The notes under the pieces: generated by a model
Databases searched by the model: none
Seen by the model: the letters and a program-made list of their open reading frames with translations, nothing else
What the model was told of the DNA's origin: nothing
In this document: positions 25,179-35,875 of the stretch, in pieces
How the letters are laid out: each line of letters begins with the position of its first letter
Position numbering within the stretch: the first letter of the stretch is position 1
Source: Erythroxylum novogranatense
Lineage: Eukaryota; Streptophyta; Magnoliopsida; Malpighiales; Erythroxylaceae
NCBI GenBank assembly: GCA_029891385.1
Contig: CM057225.1
Span: forward strand, 14,387,498-14,451,497
Direction of reading: 5' to 3'
Length of the DNA: 64,000 nucleotides
Program-made: the position numbers and the translations under genes

Positions 25179-27405
25179 TACTTAATCTTAAGCTTAATGA
25201 TATATATATGTATATACTAAACTACCTTTTGGAAGCCACTCACGATTCTTCCTTTGGAGGTGATTTAGAGTGCTTGTTTTCTTCTCCACGTGGGTCCTCT
25301 TCTCCTCTTCTTTATGGATCTTCTTCTTCTTTTGTTCATCTTTCCTACCTTCTTTACTTGGCTTCCTCTTCTTTTAGTTCACTTAAGGTTAACTTTAAAC
25401 CTCACCCTCTTGAGAAGATGATGATGGTATATGGTGAGTGAGAGTTAGGAAATTTGGGATAAGTTGGAAGATTGGAATATTTGAAGCTTTAATAGGTAAG
25501 CTTTGTGTTTTATGGTAATTAGATGCATTAATTGGGAATTATTTTTCTTGAATTATGACTTATTGTGTATTAATTTCATGAAACTTGTTGTTTGATTGTT
25601 TGGGTATGAGTTTATGTTTGTGAGAGGGTGAGTGAAAGAATATGGTTTGCATTGATCTTTGGCTTGGTTTTGGCTTGCTTTTTGCAAGGTGAGATGAATG
25701 GAAAATTTAGGAAGATAATTTGTGTTAGTGCTGCCAACTATTGTATAATCATATAAATATATGTTGTGATGAAATTGTGGTTGAATTAGAGGTATATATG
25801 GGTGCTTAGTGATGTGTTATTGATGTTAGAAGTGATAGGAGTTAGGTTGTAGTTGAAAAGCTGGAAAATGCAATTTGACCTATTGCAATGTTTTGATCAT
25901 AACTAATTGTGTAGGTGAGGAAATGAGGTGAGGTTTGTGCCTAATGCAACTTTGGGATGTTGGCTTCAAATTTGTGTGAAATAGGTGTTGTTAAATTGTA
26001 AGGTTAGAAGGGTGAATTTTTGCATGGGAAGTTTTTGTTTGTAGGGTTTGTGAACAGTACTCGCATATATGACCTGATTACTTTGTTGATTTTTATAAAT
26101 TAATTGAGATGGAATTTGGGAAAATGGTCTTCATGAAAGTTGTAGCATATTGAGTTAGCTTTCCATTTCCACTGATCTTGCTAATTTTAGAGTTGTATAT
26201 TGGGAGATATGAACTGATTTCTATTGATTGGTTTTATGCTTTTTGGAGAAACCTAGTCACAGTGTTGATTTTGTGGGCTTTCTGTTTGGGAGCAATTTTA
26301 AAAATTTATGTGAACTGAATTGGTGTGAGTGATCTTTTGAAAAGTTGTAGAGGAAGAAATTATCTTGAAAATGGTATATAGCATGCTATTTTTAGATACC
26401 AGAATTGGGACTTATGCTTTTTCAAAGATTGGACTGAAGTTAGGTCATGGGCTGCTGATCAGGGCAGTAACTTGCAAGACTGTTTTAAATTGGTTAATGA
26501 TGGAATTTGATTCTGAGCCCTTCATGAGAAGTGTAGTACTATGTTTTATCTTTTCATGGGTATAAAGTATGCAATTTTTAGACATTTGTACAAGGAGTTA
26601 TACTGTTTACAAAAGCACTATCCAGATTGGTTGATTTCAGAGGGCTGATGCTTTGGTGAATTATTTGACCTAGTTAGCAAGTGAATGTGATTTTGGGTTG
26701 TTCATGAAAATTGTAGATAACATTGTGATCTTGATGAGCATATTTATTGTGTAATTTTTGACTGAACAGAATGAGAGTTACTAAATTTACCATGTACTGT
26801 TCTGTTTTAAGAGGTATGGACTAGGCAGCATCTTTGATTGGATTTTTGACACCCTTAGGGGTGGAATTGATTTTTATGGTCCTCTTGAAACTTGTAGAGT
26901 TTTTCATGATCTTTCCAACGAGATATGGTTTGTAATCTTCTGAATTGTGTGCAAGGAGTTATAGGTGTTTGACTTTCGGTTTGACCATAAGAAAAAGAGA
27001 AGGAAATAAGGATATATATATATATTAATTGTTTAATTTGAATTTTGGTTTCTTTTGTCAATTTCTTTTTCGTCCGACGTCCGATTGACCTGATTCTTTA
27101 GGCATCGGATTGGTAACACATTGAATTTTATTTTGTGAGAAATTGGAAATTTTTAGACGGAAAATTGACGTGTACAGGTAATCGAGCCTTTAATCATTTA
27201 TTTTGTTTAATTGGGGACCTATAGAGGTCGATTTGCACCGTCGGCCAATATGTTTCTAATTTTAGACAGATTTTCCTAATGGAAAAAAATAGAATAGGCC
27301 GGAATATCATGAACATGCATTGTGCACCTTCTAAGTGTTACATGTGCATTCTGAAATAGTTCTGATTGAACAATTGATAATGTTTATATACTGTCACTGT
27401 TATAG

Positions 27406-27471
27406 AGTCACACTTGGAGCGTCGGTCCACCGACGTCACTGAGACTTCCAGATTTTGGCTCGGAATTACAG
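27406..27471 (+). other. Predicted 66-nt middle leader exon, 5' LTR of B
   Basis: It is preceded by GTTATAG and followed by GTGAGTAACCTAGG. Inside is a small hairpin, CGTCGG-tcca-CCGACG. The 3' LTR copy is 34493-34558. Sequence and length match exons in A, D, G and H. Confidence 0.6.
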
Positions 27472-28524
27472 GTGAGTAACCTAGGTGGTTACCTCAATCT
27501 ATGTGTTTATTGTGACTTGACTGCCCTACGGGGATTACTGTGCTTAGGAATTATGGACTGTGCAATGTGATTACTTATGCGATATGGACTGTTAATTGAC
27601 TGCTTGACTGCGAAATATTAACTGTTAATTAATCAGAGATCACCGATCATTGTGAATGATATCTTTATTACGTGGATCGTTCAAATGGGCATGTGCATCC
27701 ATGCACAGATGCATAAACTGATAAAGAATAATTGTGAACCGAGTCGCCACTGATACTGATACTGCGAGCTTTGAGCTCGAAGGAGTCTACTCCTAGACGC
27801 ATGGCGTCTCTTCGATGATCTTGGAAAAGAGCTTGAGCTCGAGGGAGTTCTACCTCCCGGGGCGCTAGCGTTCTTGTTCTTGTTATGCACTCGGTCACAA
27901 CACTGTAATAACTGGAAAGAGTCACATGTGCATTGCATACTGTACTGAATGCCTGAAATGACTGTATGACTACTGTGAGTGACTGTGACTGTATACTGCA
28001 AATTATTGTGACTATAACTGCATAATTATTGTAATCAGATATTACTATGATCGTAGATGTAGTATTCTCAGAATCGCTGATTCTTGTAGATTGTTATATG
28101 ATGCATGAATTGGGAGAACCATCGATGATGGTTTCTCATTGAGTTCGCAAACTCATCCAAAATTGCAATCTATTTTTCAGGACTAGAAGAGTACCCGTTT
28201 GACACGGAGTATGTCAGTGCAAATTGGGATAGAGGTCGGGATCGGTTCGCGTCGCATTAGTGTTTCTAAATATTGTCTTCCGCAATCTTTGTAAACTGAT
28301 TTGTATTTGTAGTTTATGGTTCTTGTAAAAGTATTACTAAATGATAGAAATTTTCTCGCTTTTCTTGCTTATTCGCGTGAATGTGTAATGACCGAAACTA
28401 TTTCCTTTTAACGTGAAATGAAAAAAAATGTATACCGAAGTTCTTGATTGATGTAGTCGCCACCCTCGGCACGGACTCGGATATTACCAACGGGTTCGGT
28501 CACGTGGGAGTGGGTGTTACATTT

Positions 28525-28540
28525 AGGTGGTATCGAGCCC
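28525..28540 (+). other. Primer-binding site of B
   Basis: GGTGGTATCGAGCCC follows the LTR end by a few bases and matches the initiator-Met tRNA complement TGGTATCAGAGCC except for two missing bases. The identical form is at the PBS of H. Confidence 0.65.
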
Positions 28541-31500
28541 AATGAGTGCGTAATGTATCGGGCACGATCAAACATAGGGTGCATGCATATGAGTCGTGTC
28601 ATTGCAGACCGTAGCAACTGATCCCTAGTTTGAGTCGCACGGTAGAAATCCTACGTGTGCGTACGTGTCAAGTGATTAAGTGAAAAAAAAAAAGAAAAAA
28701 TGGATAAGGAGATTGATCTTGTCTTGTGGTTAGAATGACCGTGTTGGCTAGACAGTTAAGGAAAGAAGTAATATTAATGAATTCGAGATTAAACTGTCAA
28801 TATTATGGTGACGAAAAATGAATATGCCGAGAACTTGGAAAGGTCCACTGGAGATAGGAGAAGCATACCGTTATAGTAGTCTTAAGTGAGATTAAAGGTC
28901 CGGATGATTAAGTAATTAGAGTTACATTTGTATATGTGAGGAAATGGGAAGCAGTGGGCCCCGAGTAAAGTGTAGATGGTCCGATTTGGTAGATATTGAT
29001 AGTGTAATCAGAACGGTCTATTGAGAACTGAAAGTCTTGAAAAGCAAGATGCCTAGTGCTAGTAGAGTAAGAAAAGTAGACATGGTGAGATGAAAGTGTA
29101 TGATAAACCGAAATGAATCGGGAAACAGTTATGATTATGAGCGCCTAAGCTTGAGACTGAAATGGGTATGTGAATATTGTGCTAAGAGTTTGGAAATCAG
29201 TATAAGGGAAAAAGACAGACTGACAATTTCTCTTGGTAGTCTCAGGAAATTCTGGATTGGTTGAAAAGATGTATCGGATCTGAAAGGGTAAATGGATGGA
29301 ATCTGATGGAGTTCTTGTGAATACCTTATCATAGACATTTGAGGAAAATAAAGAGATACGTAGAAATAAGGAAATGACGAGGTATAAGTCAAGCTGTTAT
29401 GACCTTACAAGATCAAGCTTGCACCTGACGGATATGAAAATAAAATGATGGGACATATAGTTCAATGATACGTGGAAAATGAAACAATGATAGTGATATA
29501 TGGAAAGAGTTGTCGCATTTAAGTCGGTTTACCGTTAGGAGTATCTATTGGACAGTAAAGTTGATCTTGATTAATGAAACGTATATGAAAAATACATGGA
29601 AACAAGAGAGGAGATGATCGGTGAATGGCTATAAGAGTAAAGTTCATAATGGATTAAAGTAAGACATAGGAGGACTGAATGTAACTTTATGAGAGGAAAT
29701 GAGTAATGATTATGGCATCAGTTATTTAATTGAGAATTAGCATAAACGGAAAGGAGTCTTATGGAAGTCTGAATTGTATAGGTTACTAATTGGGTTCCGG
29801 ATAAAATGCTGAGGTATAGATTACTGAATAAGTGTTAAAGAAAGTGTTTAGGTGACTGCCACACGGAACCTTAGTGCAAGGAATGTTCTGATCTTTAAAT
29901 TATGGCGTAAAATTGTTCTGACTGAGATAGTGCGTAGAGTTAAGAATGATTGACTAGCAATTAGGGACACTAATTGGCTGATGAGAATTTCGTGAACAAT
30001 ATAATGATGGTAACAAGATTAATGGTCATGACATGTACCAAATCAAAAGTGAAATGGAGTCTTATCTCGAGAGGAGATTTAGGCATAACAAGTGAAAAAT
30101 ATACTCTTGAAGTTATCAGATTGTGTACGGAAATGTAAAGTATCCAATAACATGAGTGGAATTTTAATTTGCGATGATCCTATTGCAATGTGAAGTGAAA
30201 TACTCAAATGACGTGGAAATTGATGGAAGTCCAAGTACAGATGATATATATCAATGTGGATGGCAAAAAAATCAATTGGAAGAGAAATGAATAGAGATAA
30301 GAAGTCCTAAAGGGAAAACTGACAATGACGTGATGTAGTGTTATCTTCATAAAGGGATTGTAAATTCATTAATTGTGGACTTAATGAGAAGGTAGAATGT
30401 TGTTTAGTGATGTTTGGAAAAGTCCTCAAGACCCTAATTGGGAAGTATGCGAGGTAAGCAAATGATAGTGATTATGATGATGAGCGGAATGTGTTTGAAA
30501 GTGTTGAGCAAGAATAAATTGAATTGACTTTGATAAATGATATTGGTGTTATCATCGAAATTGTTTAAAGCCTTGGAGACCTTGGATTCCTATAAGGTAT
30601 ACATCATGTAACTTGAGAAAAGTTTGGAGTTTGAACGACATACACAACTGGATATTATACTGATAAAGGTCTACTGTAGTCTCAAATAGTGAACAGATAA
30701 TTCTGAACTGAACAGAATAAATACAGATATTGGGGTTTCCACTCAAGAAGGCAAAATGTCACGTAGAATATGGAGCAAAGGGAAGTGTTACTAGACCATG
30801 GAAGTTTGTAGATAGTGGAGCTAGATAGAGTTAAGAAAGGCTAAAAGTTCAAGAGTCAAAATGATGAATTTCATACTGCATCTAGACGTTTGAGTAAAAT
30901 CGGAAGAACAGTATTGAGTGATTCAAGGAAGAAGTATATGTACCTGACAAAAGTGATTGCGCAAAGGAATTGGTGAGCAAAGAAATTGAGCAATCGAAGC
31001 TAGAAATTTTAGGAGAGTTGAATTTGAACTAAGAGTCAGTGGATATAAAGAATGACTGCATTAGGTAAAGTATCACTGGTTATAGCGAAATGGAGCTAAA
31101 TGCCATTGTATTGGTACCAAATGAATGTGAATCGTCCCTGACGAGATAAAGGAGGTTAGGGTATGTATCACCTGAAAAGGATGTACTCAATGGAATACGA
31201 ATTAGTCTGTATATTACTGGAGAAAAAGGTATTGGATGATAGTGAGAATAAGGTAACATTAGTAACCTAGACTGGATGGATAACACGTGATAACTGAACA
31301 TGTTCGGAAATAATGAACTGAGTCATAGCATTGGAACTAAAGGAAATGATTACTCTGGAAATGGCAAGTGAGATAGTATGATAGTAAGATCGCCAACTGA
31401 TAGCCTTGTTAAATGCGTCTACTGTGATGAGTGTTAATGAATTGGCCAAATTAGTAACTAAACAACTGACTGAAAATGGTTACTGTGACCTTTCGGAAAA

Positions 31501-31575
31501 TGAATTATTGAGTGGAAAAGTGTATGGGACGTATAGGAAAGTATGATTACGGTCATATCTTGATCGTTGATTGAG

Positions 31576-31612
31576 AATTTCGAGGACGAAATTTTTGTAA
31601 GGAGGGGGGAAT
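31576..31612 (+). other. PPT and conserved pre-PPT hairpin of B
   Basis: Arms AATTTCG and CGAAATT around AGGA (31576-31593) are followed by the purine tract AAGGAGGGGGGA just before TGTAACA of the 3' LTR. The same hairpin precedes the PPT in A (35838-35857) and H (58817-58836). Confidence 0.75.
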
Positions 31613-34600
31613 TGTAACATCCCACCCCTTATTGGAAGGGTAAAATAGGAAATTTGTCATAGGAAGGGATTGAGAGGGATTAATTAGTACTGTTCAAGCA
31701 TACTAGGACTGATACACAGTCACAATTGTGCACATGAAATTACTGTACATGCATACATGATATTCTCGGTTTGCGTGCCTAAGACAATTTTCTTGGGATT
31801 AACGTGGTTAATGGGTTCGAAAAATTATTTGGAGTGCGCCATTGAGTGTTTTACATTTTTAGGGATTTATGGGAATTTTTTTGGAATTATCCGGAGAAAA
31901 TTCCCGGACCGGCAAAATCACCGGTAAATGACCTAAATGTGTTTTTGTAGTGAAAAATGTGGTTTTCGTGTTTAAAAAATTATTGGGAGTGGACTGTCAT
32001 ATGTATTACAATTTTGGGCAATTTAGGTAATTTTCAAAAAAATGATTCGGGGAAATTCCCGGACCGGGAAAAATCTCCAAGTAACGAACCGGTCGATTTT
32101 CAGTAGCAAAAATTGCTACACAATGGCACTGGACTTTTAGATACATGATTTTATGATTTATTACTTTGAGTCATTAGAATTTGGAGGAAAATTGGACTAG
32201 AAATTATTGGAAAGACCCTTTATATTAAGACAAGTGGCAAGTGACACATGTCACTTGCCTACTTAATCTTAAGCTTAATGATATATATATGTATATACTA
32301 AACTACCTTTTGGAAGCCACTCACGATTCTTCCTTTGGAGGTGATTTAGAGTGCTTGTTTTCTTCTCCCACGTGGGTCCTCTTCTCCTCTTCTTTATGGA
32401 TCTTCTTCTTCTTTTGTTCATCTTTCCTACCTTCTTTACTTGGCTTCCTCTTCTTTTAGTTCACTTAAAGGTTAACTTTAAACCTCACCCTCTTGAGAAG
32501 ATGATGATGGTATATGGTGAGTGAGAGTTAGGAAATTTGGGATAAGTTGGAAGATTGGAATATTTGAAGCTTTAATAGGTAAGCTTTGTGTTTTATGGTA
32601 ATTAGATGCATTAATTGGGAATTATTGTTCTTGAATTATGACTTATTGTGTATTAATTTCATGAAACTTGTTGTTTGATTGTTTGGGTATGAGTTTATGT
32701 TTGTGAGAGGTGAGTGAAAGAATATGGTTTGCATTGATCTTTGGCTTGGTTTTGGCTTGCTTTTGCAAGGTGAGATGAATGGAAAATTTAGGAAGATAAT
32801 TTGTGTTAGTGCTGCCAACTTTTGTATAATCATATAAATATATGTTGTGATGAAATTGTGGTTGAATTAGAGGTATATATGGGTGCTTAGTGATGTGTTA
32901 TTGATGTTAGAAGTGATAGGAGTTAGGTTGTAGTTGAAAAGCTGGAAAATGCAATTTGACCTATTGCAATTTTTTGATCATAACTAATTGTGTAGGTGAG
33001 AAAATGAGGTGAGGTTTATGCCTAATGAAACTTTGGGATGTTGGCTTCAAATTTGTGTGAAATAGGCGTTGTTAAATTGTAAGGTTAGAAGGGTGAATTT
33101 TTGCATGGAAAGTTTTTGTTTGTAGGGTCTGTGAACAGTACTCGCGTATATGACCTGATTACTTTGTTGATTTTTCTAAATTAATTGAGATGGAATTTGG
33201 AAAAATGGTCTTCATGAAAGTTGTAGCATATTGAGTTAGCTTTCCATTGCCACTGATCTTGCTAATTTTCGAGTTGTATATTGGGAGATATGAACTGATT
33301 TCTATTGATTGGTTTTATGCTTTTTGGAGAAACCTAGTCACAGTGTTGATTTTGCGGGCTTTCTGTTTGGGAGCAATTTTAACAATTTATGTGAACTGAA
33401 TTGGTGTGAGTGTTCTTCTGAAAAGTTGTAGAGGAAGAAATTATCTTGAAAATGGTATATAGCATGCTATTTTTAGATACCAGAATTGGGACTTATGCTT
33501 TTTCAAAGATTGGACTGAAGTTAGGTCATGGGCTGCTGATCAGGGCAGTAACTTGCAAGACTGTTTTAAATTGGTTAATGATGGAATTTGATTCTGAGCC
33601 CTTCATGAGAAGTGTAGTACTATGTTTTATTTTTTCATGGGTATAAAGTATGCAATTTTTAGACATTTGTACAAGGAGTTATACTGTTTGTAAAATCACT
33701 GTCCAGATTGGTTGATTTCAGAGGGCTGATGCTTTGGTGAATTATTTGACCTAGTTAGCAAGTGAATGTGATTTTGGGTTGTTCATGAAAATTGTAGATA
33801 ACATTGTGATCTTGATGAGCATATTTATTGTGTAATTTTTGACTGAACAGAATGAGAGTTACTAAATTTACCATGTACTGTTCTGTTTTAAGAGGTATGG
33901 ACTAGGCAGCATCTTTGATTGGATTTTTGACACCCTTAGGGGTGGAATTGATTTTTATGGTCTTCTTGAAACTTGTAGAGTTTTTCATTATCTTTCCAAC
34001 GAGATATGGTTTGTAATCTTCTGAATTGTGTGCAAGGAGTTATAGGTGTTTGACTTTCTGTTTGACCATAAGAAAAAGAGAAGGAAATAAGGATATATAT
34101 ATTAATTGTTTAATTTGAATTTTGGTTTCTTTTGTCAATTTCTTTTCCGTCCGACGTCCGATTGACTTGATTCTTGAGGCATCGGATTGGTAACACATTG
34201 AATTTTATTTTGTGAGAAATTGGAAATTTTTAGACGGAAAATTGACGTGGCCCCTGTAATCTGAGCCTTTAATCACTGCTTTTGTTTAATTGGGGACCTA
34301 TAGAGGTCCGATTTATGCACCGTCGCCGCCAATAGGTTTCTAATTTTTAGATAGATTTTTCCTAATGGAAAAAATAGAATAGGGCTGGGAATATCATGAA
34401 CATGCATTGTGCACCTTCTAAGTGTTACATGTGCATTCTGAAATAGTTCTGATTGAACAATTGATAATGTTTATATATCGTCATCATTATAGAGTCACAC
34501 TTGGAGCGTCGGTCCATCGACGTCACTGAGACTTCCAGATTTTGGCTCGGAATTACAGGTGAGTAACCTAGGTGGTTACCTCAATCTATGTGTTTATTGT

Positions 34601-35616
34601 GACTTGACTGCCCTATGGGGATTACTGTGCTTAGGAATTATGGACTGTGCAATGTGATTACTTATGCGATATGGACTGTTAATTGACTGCTTGACTGTAA
34701 AATATTAACTGTTAATTAACTGTAGATCACTGATCATTGTGAATGATATACTATTACGTGACTGTTCAAATGGGCATGTGTATCCATGCACAGATGCATA
34801 AACTGATAAAGAATAATTGTGAACCGAGTCGCCATCGACATCGACATCGCGAAGCTTTGAGCTCGAAGGAGTCTACTCCTAGACGCCAAGCGTCTCATCG
34901 ACCGATCTTGGAAAAGAGCTTGAGCTCGAGGGAGTTCTACCTCCCGACGCTAAGCGTGCCATCGCTTCGTTATGCACTCGGTCACAACATCGTAATAATT
35001 GGAAAGAGTCACATGTATCATTGCATCGCATCAATGCCCGAAATGACCGTATGGCTACCGCGAGTGGATCGTGATCAGATATTGCAAATTATTATGACTA
35101 TAACTGCATAATTATTGTAATCAGATATTACTACGATCGTAGATCGTAGTATTACAGAATCGCCGACATCAGATTGTTATATGATGCATGAATTGGGAGA
35201 ACTATCGATGATGGTTTCTCATTGAGTTCGCAAACTCATCCAAAATTGCAATCTATTTTTCAGGACTAGAAGAGTACCCCGTTTGACATGGGAGTATGTC
35301 TGGTGCAAATTGGGATAGAGGTCGGGATCAGTTCGCGTCTGCATTAGTGTTTCTAAATATTATCTTCCGCAATCTTTGTAAATTGATTTGTATTTGTATT
35401 TTATGGTTCTTGTAAAAGTATTACTAAATGATAGAAATTTTCTACTGTTTACTGCTTATTCCGCGTGAATGTGTAATGACTGAAACTATTTCCTTTTAAC
35501 GTGAAATGAAAAAAAAAGTATACCGAGTTTACTGACTGATGTAGTACGCCACCCTCGCGGGGCACGGACTAGGATATTACCAACGGGTTCGGGTCACGTG
35601 GGAGTGGGGTGTTACA
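31613..35616 (+). repeat. 3' LTR of element B
   Basis: It pairs with 24572-28521 over its whole length: palindrome 32236-32259, donor 1 at 32578, middle exon 34493-34558, acceptor 2 at 35263. Differences from the 5' LTR cluster at about 34.47-35.6 kb and mostly affect CTG/CAG-containing words. Confidence 0.88.
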
Positions 35617-35864
35617 CGATGCATGTGATCCCAGCTCAGGAGATTGAGGTAGCCAGTGATTTGACCTATGTTGAGGAGCCGGTACAGATTATTGGATCAC
35701 GGGTCAAGCAACTGAGGAACAGGGTAATTCCATTGGTGAAAGTCCTTTGGAAGAACCACTCTTCTGAGGAAGCTACATGGGAGACTGAGGAGCATATGAG
35801 GAGTCAGTATCCTCATTTATTTGATCTGATAGGTATTAAATTTCGAGGACGAAATTTTTATTAG
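35617..35864 (+). CDS. pol: Chromodomain tail of A integrase, cut off by B
   Basis: This is the C-terminal end of the A polyprotein, now separated from integrase by B. After the TSD it reads MHVIPAQEIEVASDLTY, then VEEPVQIIGSRVKQLRNRV, VKVLWKNHSSEEATWETEE and PHLFDL, and ends FRGRNFY. The region with VKVLWKNH and EEATWE is the chromodomain of chromovirus integrases, which is thought to guide insertion towards heterochromatin. The open frame appears to start at 35598, but its first codons come from the B LTR and are not part of the gene. Confidence 0.88.
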
Positions 35865-35875
35865 GAGGGGTGAAT
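35838..35875 (+). other. PPT and pre-PPT hairpin of A
   Basis: Arms AAATTTCG and CGAAATTT around AGGA (35838-35857) overlap the last pol codons (FRGRNF). The purine tract AGGAGGGGTGAAT follows directly before the 3' LTR at 35876. Confidence 0.75.

Larger units (their letters stand above)
24572..28521 (+). repeat. 5' LTR of element B
   Basis: It starts TGTAACATCCCACCCC and ends GGGTGTTACA. Layout: AT-rich TATA-like stretch (about 25138), 24-bp palindrome (25155-25178), donor 1 TAG/GTAAGC at 25495, and degenerate sub-repeats near 26131, 26336, 26521, 26701 and 26881. A TA run follows at about 27010, then middle exon 27406-27471, donor 2 GTGAGTAACC and acceptor 2 at 28180. Compared with the 3' LTR it lacks about 38 bp near 24824. 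It has no GC-rich cassette. Confidence 0.88.
28522..31612 (+). other. Non-coding interior of element B
   Basis: 3.1 kb with stops in all frames and no recognisable gag or pol motif. The plus strand is purine-rich and poor in C. It is colinear with the interior of H read on the minus strand: the PBS-proximal part (about 28540-28620 against 62220-62310), a central part (about 28740-28860 against 61900-62020) and the PPT-proximal part (about 31470-31590 against 58817-58930) all align. Conservation between two separate insertions suggests it carries packaging or replication signals rather than protein. Confidence 0.75.
24572..35616 (+). mobile_element. Non-autonomous LTR element B, complete, nested in A
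   Basis: B has LTRs 24572-28521 and 31613-35616, a 3.1-kb interior and the exact target duplication CGATG (24567-24571 and 35617-35621). Joining the flanks restores the open frame of the A chromodomain region, so the boundaries are firm. The interior has a PBS and PPT but no gag or pol; all frames are closed. Very long LTRs with a conserved non-coding interior fit the LARD type. LTRs differ little outside CTG/CAG patches, so B is young and by nesting younger than A. Confidence 0.9.

Noticed and set aside
25160..25441. Open frame of about 90 aa in both LTRs of B (also at 32241)
   Set aside because: It recurs because the LTRs are copies; the frame differs between copies after a one-base change, and it has no domain.
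26365..26565. Identical 66-aa open frame in both B LTRs (also at 33446)
   Set aside because: Identity follows from LTR identity. It lies across degenerate sub-repeats and is not kept in D, G or H.
35598..35616. ATG at 35598 as the start of a separate chromodomain gene
   Set aside because: The first six codons come from the end of the B LTR. Removing B joins the rest to integrase of A, so this is a severed tail, not a gene.
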